This document shows, in pieces, positions 1 through 5,340 of a DNA stretch of 5,417 nt. The translations under genes were made by a program, and so were the position numbers. The number at the start of each line of letters is the position of its first letter. Positions within the stretch are counted from its first letter, which is position 1. Where the stretch lies: positions 1-5,417 of the forward strand of contig JABZHP010000074.1 of NCBI GenBank assembly GCA_015258785.1. Direction: 5' to 3'. Source of the DNA: Atopobium sp. (GTDB lineage: Bacteria; Actinomycetota; Coriobacteriia; Coriobacteriales; Atopobiaceae). The notes under the pieces were generated by a model. That model did not search any database. It saw only the letters and a list, made by a program, of their open reading frames with translations, and was not told the origin of the DNA.

Positions 1-100
1 ACTACCCGATATGCATCTCTATGCATAAACTTAACCTAATATGCTAGAAAATGAATAGCTTGATATAAAAGATTTAACTATAGGTAAATTCCGCACCTAA

Positions 101-235
101 GGAACACACCTAAGTCGGATATTCTGCTCAATTGCGGGCATATTACACATCTAATGACGATAATCTGCATGATTAAGGTAATTTCTGCGTCATGTATACG
201 TCTTTTTAACAGATTATCTGACTTAGGTGTGTTTT
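101..235 (+). repeat. Long imperfect inverted repeat, possible structured RNA, MITE-like or invertible element
   Basis: Arms 101-126 and 210-235 are complementary over 26 positions. The core 103-116 / 220-233 is a perfect 14 bp (AACACACCTAAGTC and its complement). The only mismatch is T122/T214. The three imperfect pairs (G101-T235, G102-T234, G117-T219) are all G-U wobbles if the plus strand is transcribed but C-A mismatches in a minus-strand RNA, which favours a rightward RNA. The roughly 83-nt interior can fold further: ATGACG 154-159 with CGTCAT 188-193, enclosing TAATC 161-165 with GATTA 171-175. A competing 9-bp perfect pairing exists between GATAATCTG 159-167 and 210-218. No transposase and no clear target-site duplication is seen. 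A non-coding RNA, a MITE-like element or an invertible segment are all possible; none is proven. Confidence 0.6.
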
Positions 236-280
236 GAACTGCCTCCTATTTCTCGTGTCCAAGAAATGGGAGGCAGTTCA
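235..280. repeat. 46-bp dispersed palindrome, copy 1
   Basis: Arms 235-253 and 262-280 (19 bp each, TGAACTGCCTC... and its complement) enclose an 8-nt loop, CGTGTCCA. The single imperfect pair, T247 with G268, is a G-U wobble in plus-strand RNA. A second copy in the same orientation lies at 5295-5340, with 42 of 46 positions identical. This copy sits 42 nt past the stop of the leftward acetyltransferase gene, so it may help to end that transcript. However, no U-run follows it directly on the minus strand, and on the plus strand a T5 run comes only about 12 nt later. It may be a bidirectional hairpin terminator, an mRNA-stabilising 3' structure, or a REP-like dispersed repeat. Confidence 0.8.
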
Positions 281-322
281 TTCACAGGCTCTCTTTTTGT
301 TCAAAGCGTTTCTCGCTGTCTA

Positions 323-817
323 TTAGGCTACAAAATGAAATGCGTCACGAGGTGTTTTATCGTGTCCAACTACCTTGCCGCAATACACAAAACCAGCATG
401 TGTAAGCGTCGTAGTCATAGCGACATTTGCTTCATGAGTATCTGCGCGAACGTTTGAATAGTTTTCGCAAATCCAATTGAATATAAAAGAGGCAATTCCG
501 TGACCTGTATATTTAACAGCCACTCGGTGAATAACAACGTAATCCAGGCTGTTTATCCAAGCGCCTTCAGCAATATTGACGTATGCCTCGTCAGGACCGG
601 GTAAGAGCGAAAAACAACCAATAATTTCTTCAGATGTTTCATCTTCAGCGACTACAAAAAGACCACATCTTTCATAATCAGCAACAGCGTCTTCTAAAAG
701 AGGATAGTTCTCATTCCATTGAAACGTGTTATTTTGCTGATACATAGTCTGACGACCTATGTCGTACAAATCTGCAACAGCGCAGAGGTCTTTAGCAGCA
801 GCTCTTCTAATGTGCAT
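323..817 (-). CDS. GNAT-family N-acetyltransferase
   Basis: A 164-residue protein of the GCN5-related acetyltransferase family, which moves an acetyl group from acetyl-CoA to an amine; the substrate cannot be read from the sequence. It is probably cytosolic, with no signal peptide or membrane segment. The N-terminal MHIRRAAAKDL is a typical GNAT beta-1/alpha-1 start. A QW pair lies at 33-34. Motif A is HRVAV (97-101) followed by KYTGHGIA (102-109), matching the acetyl-CoA pyrophosphate loop with K in place of the usual R/Q. DTHEAN (126-131) and AGFVYCG (141-147) match the C-terminal part of a common Firmicutes/Actinobacteria subgroup that carries RIDTHxDN and GFxYCG. The start ATG overlaps the upstream epimerase stop in TAATG, with AGGG 7 nt before it, so translation is probably coupled. 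The length is normal for the family. The family is confident; the function is not. Confidence 0.9.
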   Translation of the reverse strand: MHIRRAAAKDLCAVADLYDIGRQTMYQQNNTFQWNENYPLLEDAVADYERCGLFVVAEDETSEEIIGCFSLLPGPDEAYVNIAEGAWINSLDYVVIHRVAVKYTGHGIASFIFNWICENYSNVRADTHEANVAMTTTLTHAGFVYCGKVVGHDKTPRDAFHFVA

Positions 818-1716
818 TAGAAGACCCTGATATTCAATGTTTTAGCAATACTTTGGCCAGGCTCAAGGCTTATGATGCCCGGTTTGTGCTCAAAGATGCC
901 GTCACAATCAACGGTATCTGCAATGCCACACCATGGCTCAAGAGCAACAAATGGACAACCAGGAGTAGCACTCCAAATGCCCAGATAATCAAAGCCCTCA
1001 AAATCCATTTGAATGCCATGAGCCTCAGAAGGAGCTTCTGTGCTAGCCGCAAGTGTAATGCGTCTATCAGGGACGTTTTCAAGTGTGATGGTCTTCTCGC
1101 GATCAATAAGTTCCCAAGACAGGGGAAGCGTATCAGAGTCCACGATAAGCCTCTGTGGAGTTGTGTAATCGCAAAGACCCTCATCAGTAATAGAAGGACC
1201 GTAGCTGGTCCAGGAGCGCGTAAATAAGAGGTGATACTGGTCCAAAGAGGCTGCCTCAACACCAGGGATCGGAATGTTGAATGCTGGGTGTGCGCCAAGG
1301 GTAAACGGCAGTACAACATTTGCAGGATTGGTGACCTCATACGTTTGCGTAAGCGTATCGCCAGCTACCGAGAAAATCAGCTTTAGTTCAAAGTCATAGG
1401 GGTAGACCTTGCGAGTCTCTTCGGTACTTTTTAACTGGAGCGTTACAGAAAAGACGCTCTGCTCGACAACCTCAAACTGGTTGAGGCGAGCAAGTCCATG
1501 ACGGGCCAGAGTAACCGTTCCTTCAGCGGATTCAGCGTTGCCGTTTTTGAGAACGCCAACGATGGGAAAGAGGATAGGAGCTCGTCTTGGCCACCAGTTG
1601 GAATCTCCCTGCCAGAGGTATTCTGACTCACCTTTGCGTAAGCTCATGAGCTGCGCGCCCATGGTGTCAATTGAAGCGGTAAGAGAGTTGCTAGAAATGG
1701 AAATAATTTCAGACAT
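817..1716 (-). CDS. Aldose 1-epimerase family protein (LacX-like)
   Basis: A 299-residue protein of the galactose-mutarotase-like beta-sandwich superfamily, closest by eye to the LacX-type subgroup. Characterised members interconvert alpha and beta anomers of aldoses or hexose phosphates in the cytosol. The subgroup signature YLWQGDSNWWPRRAPILFP begins at residue 33. Also visible are RHG (72-74), GAHPAFNIP (141-149) with the probable catalytic acid H143, and VALEPWCG (257-264) with the probable base E260; R45 and H73 are probable substrate-binding residues. All key positions are present and the length is normal. The start is set by TGGAGG 5 nt before ATG 1716. The gene lies 75 nt downstream of pta, behind a hairpin, and overlaps the acetyltransferase gene by one base. 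The true sugar is unknown; nothing ties it directly to the galactofuranose genes across the divergent promoter region. Confidence 0.92.
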   Translation of the reverse strand: MSEIISISSNSLTASIDTMGAQLMSLRKGESEYLWQGDSNWWPRRAPILFPIVGVLKNGNAESAEGTVTLARHGLARLNQFEVVEQSVFSVTLQLKSTEETRKVYPYDFELKLIFSVAGDTLTQTYEVTNPANVVLPFTLGAHPAFNIPIPGVEAASLDQYHLLFTRSWTSYGPSITDEGLCDYTTPQRLIVDSDTLPLSWELIDREKTITLENVPDRRITLAASTEAPSEAHGIQMDFEGFDYLGIWSATPGCPFVALEPWCGIADTVDCDGIFEHKPGIISLEPGQSIAKTLNIRVF

Positions 1717-1721
1717 AAATG

Positions 1722-1727
1722 CCTCCA
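1722..1727 (-). promoter_or_regulatory. Ribosome binding site of the epimerase gene
   Basis: On the minus strand TGGAGG stands 5 nt before the ATG at 1716. It follows the terminator hairpin by only about ten bases, so the leader between hairpin and start codon is very short. It fixes the start of the epimerase-like protein. Confidence 0.8.
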
Positions 1728-1736
1728 GCTAAAGAA

Positions 1737-1764
1737 TAAGCCAGCCTCTTTTGAGACTGGCTTA
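1737..1764 (-). terminator. Hairpin terminator or attenuator between pta and the epimerase gene
   Basis: Arms 1737-1748 and 1753-1764 form a 12-bp stem with an AAAA loop in the minus-strand RNA (UAAGCCAGUCUC / GAGGCUGGCUUA). The one non-Watson-Crick pair (1745/1756) is a G-U wobble in the minus-strand RNA but a C-A mismatch on the plus strand, so the structure is tuned to leftward transcripts coming from pta. The tail reads ATTCTTTAGC, which is only moderately U-rich, so termination may be partial and let some pta message run into the downstream pair. Confidence 0.65.
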
Positions 1765-1772
1765 GTATACCA
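1764..1772 (-). promoter_or_regulatory. Candidate extended -10 promoter for the epimerase-acetyltransferase pair
   Basis: Read leftward, TGGTATACT fits the extended -10 form TGnTATAAT with one mismatch in the hexamer. There is no good -35 at 16-18 bp spacing, as is usual for extended -10 promoters. Initiation about 7 bases downstream (near 1757) would give a leader of about 40 nt and would start inside the first arm of the hairpin, so transcripts from this promoter would lack the full stem. This is a sequence-pattern prediction only. Confidence 0.35.
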
Positions 1773-1791
1773 AGTTAGAAGTGCAGAAAGA

Positions 1792-2772
1792 CTAGTTATT
1801 GTCTGCCATCTGAGCCTGAACAGCAGTAATTGCAACAACGCCAACAATGTCGTCAGCGGAGCAACCACGGGAGAGGTCGTTAACAGGACGAGCAATGCCC
1901 TGAAGAATTGGACCGTATGCCTCAGCACCACTGAAGCGCTGAACAAGCTTATAGCCAATGTTGCCAGCCTCAAGGTTAGGGAAGACCAGGATGTTTGCGT
2001 TTCCTGCTACCTTAGAGAATGGGGCCTTGAGCTTGCCAACCTCAGGAACAAGAGCTGCGTCAAGCTGAAGATCGCCGTCGAGTGCAAGCTCAGCGTTCTT
2101 CTCGTGAGCAAGCTTTGTGGCCTCCTGGACCTTCTCGGCAGTTGAGCCTCCAGCAGAGCCCATAGTGGAGTAGGAGAGCATGGCAACGCGAGGCTCGTCG
2201 CTCATAAATGCGCGCCAAGAATCAGCGGAAGCAAGAGCAATCTCGGAGAGTTCCTCTGCAGATGGATCAATGTTAAGACCGCAGTCAGCAAAGAGCAGGG
2301 TGCCGTCCTCGCCAAAGTCAGTTGAAGTGCTCATGATAAAGAATGCAGAAACAAGCTTGGTACCAGGAGCGGTCTTGATGATCTGCAGTGCAGGTCTTAG
2401 GGTGTTTGCAGTAGAGTGGCAAGCGCCAGAAACCAGGCCGTCAGCATCGCCCATCTTGACCATCATGGTTGCAAAATAGGTAGCGTCGTTCATCTGCTTG
2501 CGAGCTTCCTCAATGGTGACGCCCTTGCGAGCACGAAGTTCAGCAAACTTCTGAGCATATGCCTCATGGCGCTCGTCAGTAGCAGGGTCTACTACCGTTG
2601 CGCCTGGAACATTAATCTGCTCAGGATCGCCAAGAATAATGACCTTTGCAATACCTTCTGCAACAATCTTCTGAGCTGCATCGATGGTACGCTGGTCCTC
2701 GCCCTCTGGAAGAACAATAGTCTTTACGTCAGACTTAGCGGTTTCTTTCATACGGTCAAGAAACTTGCTCAT
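1792..2772 (-). CDS. pta: Phosphate acetyltransferase (phosphotransacetylase)
   Basis: A 326-residue cytosolic enzyme for acetyl-CoA + phosphate = acetyl phosphate + CoA, the first step of acetate production for ATP, or the reverse for acetate use. The length matches the short, single-domain Pta class (about 325-335 residues) with no N-terminal DRTGG or P-loop domain. Family blocks run in order: LPEGEDQRTI (21-30), KMGDADGLVSGACHSTANT (106-124) followed by LRPA, MLSYSTMGSAGGS (198-210), DGDLQLDAALVPEVGKLKAP (232-251), NLEAGNIGYKLVQR (266-279) and GPILQGIARPVNDLSRGC (287-304). By alignment from memory with the Methanosarcina enzyme, S301, R302 and D308 match its catalytic S309, R310 and D316. 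ATG 2772 is chosen because GGAG lies 8 nt before it; the frame is open to an ATG at 2823, but the extra 17 residues are unlike the family. No acetate kinase gene follows; a hairpin does. Confidence 0.96.
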   Translation of the reverse strand: MSKFLDRMKETAKSDVKTIVLPEGEDQRTIDAAQKIVAEGIAKVIILGDPEQINVPGATVVDPATDERHEAYAQKFAELRARKGVTIEEARKQMNDATYFATMMVKMGDADGLVSGACHSTANTLRPALQIIKTAPGTKLVSAFFIMSTSTDFGEDGTLLFADCGLNIDPSAEELSEIALASADSWRAFMSDEPRVAMLSYSTMGSAGGSTAEKVQEATKLAHEKNAELALDGDLQLDAALVPEVGKLKAPFSKVAGNANILVFPNLEAGNIGYKLVQRFSGAEAYGPILQGIARPVNDLSRGCSADDIVGVVAITAVQAQMADNN

Positions 2773-2927
2773 GTGTCGTGCTCCAATCATACTTTGACAT
2801 CTGTGCCTCGTTGAATTTTGCACTTCTCAGCTTGTAGTTTGTATAAAAGCTAGACACAAAAAGCTAAGAAATGCATTTTCATACCAGTTGCATATTTTAC
2901 GCCTAACGGCAGAGCTTTGCGCCCCGC

Positions 2928-2957
2928 ATGACTCACTTTATGGCCACGTGTTAAAAT
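2928..2957 (+). promoter_or_regulatory. Candidate glf promoter
   Basis: The perfect extended motif TG-T-TAAAAT spans 2949-2957, with the -10 hexamer at 2952-2957 one base off TATAAT. ATGACT at 2928-2933 matches four of six -35 positions with an 18-bp spacer. The predicted start near 2964 gives a leader of about 47 nt before ATG 3011. The promoter is overlapped by an inverted repeat (2931-2961), which would suit repressor control. Confidence 0.45.
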
Positions 2958-2961
2958 GAGT
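2931..2961. promoter_or_regulatory. Inverted repeat over the glf promoter, possible operator
   Basis: ACTCACTTTA (2931-2940) and TAAAATGAGT (2952-2961) are complementary at 9 of 10 positions across an 11-bp spacer. The half-sites are 21 bp apart centre to centre, two helical turns, so a dimeric regulator could contact one face. The right arm includes the -10 hexamer and the left arm overlaps the -35 candidate. The spacer contains a CACGTG palindrome (2945-2950). A second dyad, GTGAAGTTTCAC (2960-2971), follows at the predicted transcription start. The binding protein is unknown. Confidence 0.35.
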
Positions 2962-3000
2962 GAAGTTTCACATACAAATCCTGCGCACTTAGGCGCACAT

Positions 3001-3005
3001 GGAGG
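3001..3005 (+). promoter_or_regulatory. Ribosome binding site that decides the glf start
   Basis: GGAGG lies 5 nt before ATG 3011. An earlier in-frame ATG at 2999 overlaps this site (ATGGAGG) and has no Shine-Dalgarno of its own, so 3011 is the likely start and the four extra residues MEVY are not part of the protein. Confidence 0.85.
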
Positions 3006-3010
3006 TTTAC

Positions 3011-4213
3011 ATGTCTATCAATCATGGTCTTCCTGTCGGTTTTAACCCCGACAACTACGATGTTATTGTTGTTGGAGCTGGCTATGCAGGCGCAGTTGTT
3101 GCTCGTCGTATGGCAGAAAACTGCAATTCAAAGGTAGCAATCTTTGAGCGCAGAAACCACATTGCCGGCAACGCTTACGATCGCCTTGATGACGCGGGCG
3201 TTCTTGTTCACGAGTACGGTCCACACATCTATCACACCATGAGTGACCGCGTTCACCAGTTCCTCTCGCGCTTTACTGAGTGGACTAACTACCAGCATAA
3301 AGTTCTGGCTAACATTAACGGCCAGCTGATGCCCGTTCCTTTTAACCACCAGTCTTTGAAGCTTGCCTTTGGAGAAGAGCGTGGCGAGAAACTCTATCAG
3401 AAGCTGGTTCTCACATTTGGCGAGAACGTTAAAGTTCCTATCATGGAGCTTCGCGAGAAGAACGATCCAGATCTGGAAGAGATTGCCGACTACGTTTATG
3501 AGAACGTCTTCCTGCACTACACCATGAAGCAGTGGGGAAAGACTCCAGACCAGATTGACAAGTCCATCACAGGTCGCGTTCCAATCTTTGTCGGCGATGA
3601 TGACCGTTACTTCCCAGGTGCAACCTATCAGGGCATGCCAAAAGAGGGCTACACCAAGCTCTTTGAGAACATGCTTGACCATGATTTGATTGATGTCTTT
3701 TTGGATGTTGACGTTCGAGACATCATGAAGCTCAGTGCTTCTAACGTGAGCGTTTGCGAGAAACCATTTGTGGGTGAGGTCATTTACACTGGCCCTCTGG
3801 ACGAGCTCTTCAATCTTGACCAGGGAGCTCTGCCTTACCGCACGCTTGATATGCAGTTTGAGACCCTTGACCAAGATCAGTTCCAGCCTGTTGGCACTGT
3901 TAATTACACCACTAGTGAGGACTTTACTCGTATTACTGAGTTCAAGAACATGACTGGTCAGGTTCTTCCTGGTAAAACAACTATCATGCGTGAATATTCA
4001 CACGCATATGTTCCAGAGAGTGGTCAGACCCCTTATTACGCTATTCTTGAGCCAGAAAATCAGGAGCTCTATCACTCTTACAAGGAGCGCACTTCTGGCA
4101 TCTTAAACTTCCATGCAGTTGGCCGTCTTGCTGAGTATCGCTACTATGACATGGATGGTGTTGTTGCTTCTGCTCTGGAACTTTCTGACGAGCTCATTGC
4201 TCATCAGGCATAG
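3011..4213 (+). CDS. glf: UDP-galactopyranose mutase
   Basis: A 400-residue cytosolic flavoenzyme converting UDP-galactopyranose to UDP-galactofuranose, the donor for galactofuranose in surface glycans. The dinucleotide-binding loop GAGYAG spans 22-27 and the FAD-binding ERRNHIAGNAYD begins at E46. GPHIYHT lies at 70-76, KQWGKTP at 173-179, RVPIFVGDDDRYF at 189-201 and YQGMPKEGYTKLFENML at 206-222. TRITEF (306-311) follows, then REYS (327-330), PYYAI (341-345) and GRLAEYRYYDMD (371-382). By spacing, W175, R189, R307, Y378 and D380 fit W160, R174, R280, Y349 and D351 of the enterobacterial enzymes, so it should be active. The length is near the usual 370-400, with an extra polar N-terminal segment of about 15 residues before the Rossmann strand. 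PYYAI replaces the common PYYPI. It heads a two-gene unit with the glycosyltransferase. Confidence 0.96.
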   Translation: MSINHGLPVGFNPDNYDVIVVGAGYAGAVVARRMAENCNSKVAIFERRNHIAGNAYDRLDDAGVLVHEYGPHIYHTMSDRVHQFLSRFTEWTNYQHKVLANINGQLMPVPFNHQSLKLAFGEERGEKLYQKLVLTFGENVKVPIMELREKNDPDLEEIADYVYENVFLHYTMKQWGKTPDQIDKSITGRVPIFVGDDDRYFPGATYQGMPKEGYTKLFENMLDHDLIDVFLDVDVRDIMKLSASNVSVCEKPFVGEVIYTGPLDELFNLDQGALPYRTLDMQFETLDQDQFQPVGTVNYTTSEDFTRITEFKNMTGQVLPGKTTIMREYSHAYVPESGQTPYYAILEPENQELYHSYKERTSGILNFHAVGRLAEYRYYDMDGVVASALELSDELIAHQA

Positions 4214-4217
4214 GGGG
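4212..4217 (+). promoter_or_regulatory. Ribosome binding site overlapping the glf stop codon
   Basis: AGGGGG begins inside the TAG stop of glf (4211-4213) and lies 5 nt before ATG 4223. Ribosomes ending glf therefore sit on the start site of the glycosyltransferase gene, which points to translational coupling and matched output of donor-making enzyme and transferase. Confidence 0.75.
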
Positions 4218-4222
4218 CTTGC

Positions 4223-5257
4223 ATGAAAAAGACAATTACCTTTGGTATTCCATGCTATAACTCTTCGGAGTACATGGATCACTGTATTGAGTCTATTCTT
4301 GAGGGCTCTGATTATGCCGATGACGTGCAGATTGTTATTGTTGATGACGGCTCTGTAAAGGATGATACTGCCGCTAAAGCTGACGCTTGGCAGGAACGCT
4401 ACCCCAACATCATTAAGGCAGTCCATCAGGAAAACGGCGGCCACGGCATTGCTGTTATGAAGGCTGTTTCTCATGCTGATGGTGTGTACTTCAAAAACAT
4501 TGACTCAGATGACTGGGTAGACGGGGACGCTCTGAAGACTTTCCTTCAGCAGCTCCGCACCTTTATTGCCTCTGATAATGCTGTTGACCTGGTACTCTCC
4601 AACTACGTCTACGAGCACGTTGAGGATAATACCCAAAACTTTGTAGACTATCGCGATGCTGTTCCTACCAACAAGATTATTGGCTGGGAAGAGATTGGTC
4701 GCTTCAAGCTGTCTCAGTACCTTTTGATGCACGCAATTACCTACCGCGTTGAGGTTCTGCGCTCTGCAAATATCCAGATGCCTGAGCATACCTTCTATGT
4801 GGATAACGTCTATGCCTATGTTCCATTCCCTAAGGTAAAGACTATCTATTACGTTGATGTTGACCTGTATCGTTATTTTATTGGCCGAGACGATCAATCA
4901 GTTAACGAGAAGGTCTTAACAAGTCGCGTTGATCACTATTGGCGTGTTGCTCGTAATATGATGCACGCATATCACATCTACGACGATATCTCTTCTCCAC
5001 GTCTTCAGACGTACATGATGAGCTACTTTACTATCATCATGGCAATCTGCTCAGTCTTCTCTAAGATGAGCGACCGTGAGGACGCTATGGACCAGCTTGA
5101 GGAGCTCTGGGATGAGCTTCGCGCTTATGACAAGAAGATGTATCGCAAGGCTCGCTACGGCCTTGTAGGCACCGCCACAAACCTTCCTGGCAAGATCGGT
5201 AAGACGGTCACTATTGGTGGCTATCGTGTGGCTCAGAAGGTTGTTAAGTTCAACTAA
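4223..5257 (+). CDS. Family 2 glycosyltransferase, possible galactofuranosyltransferase
   Basis: A 344-residue GT2 enzyme with an N-terminal GT-A domain. The opening strand ITFGIPCYNSSEYMDHCIES starts at 5. VIVDDGSVKDDT (38-49) binds the nucleotide, with D41 and D42. ENGGHGIAVMKA is at 70-81, and NIDSDDWVDGDAL (92-104) holds the metal-binding DxD (D94, D96). FYVDN at 191-195 is a likely catalytic-base region. LYRYFIGRDDQSVNE (215-229) is typical of a widespread Gram-positive GT2 group. There is no clear transmembrane helix; a hydrophobic patch (267-279) and a lysine/arginine-rich tail (304-342) suggest peripheral membrane binding. It follows glf by 9 nt with the ribosome site in the glf stop, so it may use UDP-galactofuranose for a surface polysaccharide or glycolipid. 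The donor is inferred from context only; UDP-glucose, UDP-galactose or another sugar remains possible. Confidence 0.9.
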   Translation: MKKTITFGIPCYNSSEYMDHCIESILEGSDYADDVQIVIVDDGSVKDDTAAKADAWQERYPNIIKAVHQENGGHGIAVMKAVSHADGVYFKNIDSDDWVDGDALKTFLQQLRTFIASDNAVDLVLSNYVYEHVEDNTQNFVDYRDAVPTNKIIGWEEIGRFKLSQYLLMHAITYRVEVLRSANIQMPEHTFYVDNVYAYVPFPKVKTIYYVDVDLYRYFIGRDDQSVNEKVLTSRVDHYWRVARNMMHAYHIYDDISSPRLQTYMMSYFTIIMAICSVFSKMSDREDAMDQLEELWDELRAYDKKMYRKARYGLVGTATNLPGKIGKTVTIGGYRVAQKVVKFN

Positions 5258-5294
5258 ACGTTCTTTCAAATCTAAAAGCAAAACCCTCGCATCC

Positions 5295-5340
5295 TGAACT
5301 ACCTCCCATTTCTTATGTCCAAGAAATGGGAGGCAGTTCA
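5295..5340. repeat. 46-bp dispersed palindrome, copy 2, probable end of the glf operon
   Basis: Arms 5295-5313 and 5322-5340 (19 bp each) enclose an 8-nt loop, TATGTCCA. The single imperfect pair (A5301/C5334) becomes a U-G wobble in minus-strand RNA. After a small internal loop the stem extends through CTCGCAT (5286-5292) and ATGCGGG (5342-5348), with one G-T pair. It starts 38 nt past the glycosyltransferase stop, where a terminator is expected, but no U-run follows on the plus strand; on the minus strand T4 runs follow after about 10 nt. It has the same orientation as copy 1 at 235-280, and all four differences lie in the left half. It may be a bidirectional terminator or a REP-like repeat. 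Confidence 0.8.

Larger units (their letters stand above)
1..322. other. Gene-free, repeat-rich intergenic region
   Basis: No convincing coding sequence is seen on either strand over about 320 bases; the one short plus-strand frame (227-457) runs through a palindrome and the antisense of the acetyltransferase gene. The stretch is AT-rich and structured. It holds two ATGCAT sites one helical turn apart (11-16 and 21-26), three copies of CACCTAAG (94-101 and 107-114 direct, 222-229 inverted), a 26-bp imperfect inverted repeat, three TCTGC motifs and a 46-bp palindrome. It lies downstream of the leftward acetyltransferase gene and may include the regulatory region or 3' end of a neighbour beyond the left edge, which cannot be seen. 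Its role is unknown. Confidence 0.8.
2773..3010. promoter_or_regulatory. Divergent promoter region between pta and glf
   Basis: This gap of 238 bases separates leftward pta from rightward glf and must hold promoters for both. For pta, GGAG at 2781-2784 (minus strand) is the ribosome binding site. A weak -10 candidate, TATACA (2840-2845, minus strand), would give a leader of about 60 nt but has no good -35. For glf, the strongest candidate is the extended -10 at 2949-2957. A weaker rightward pair is TTGCAC 2818-2823 with TATAAA 2842-2847 (18-bp spacer). Two dyads overlie the likely glf start region, and a small stem TGCGC/GCGCA (2982-2986 / 2993-2997) lies just before the glf Shine-Dalgarno. 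No coding sequence is supported here. Confidence 0.6.

Noticed and set aside
60..90. Promoter TTGATA (60-65) with TAAATT (85-90) driving the inverted-repeat unit
   Set aside because: The 19-bp spacer and weak -10 make it too poor to annotate, though its predicted start near 97 would suit a small RNA beginning at the stem.
101..280. CRISPR array or tRNA in the repeat-rich left region
   Set aside because: The repeats are inverted and unequal in spacing, with no regular spacers, and no cloverleaf with a T-arm is visible.
227..457. 76-residue plus-strand frame
   Set aside because: It reads through the palindrome and then antisense to the acetyltransferase gene, has no ribosome binding site, and shows no recognisable domain.
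2794..2799. Perfect TTGACA -35 hexamer on the plus strand
   Set aside because: No acceptable -10 lies 15-19 bp downstream, so it is probably a chance match.
2773..2823. Longer pta start at 2823 adding 17 residues
   Set aside because: The added segment is unlike Pta proteins, whereas ATG 2772 has GGAG at 8-nt spacing and gives the family length.
2999..3010. Earlier ATG for glf at 2999
   Set aside because: It overlaps the GGAGG that serves ATG 3011 and has no ribosome site of its own.
3128..3874. 248-residue minus-strand frame inside glf
   Set aside because: It is the antisense shadow of a highly conserved gene, with no domain or ribosome site; the glf product explains the region fully.
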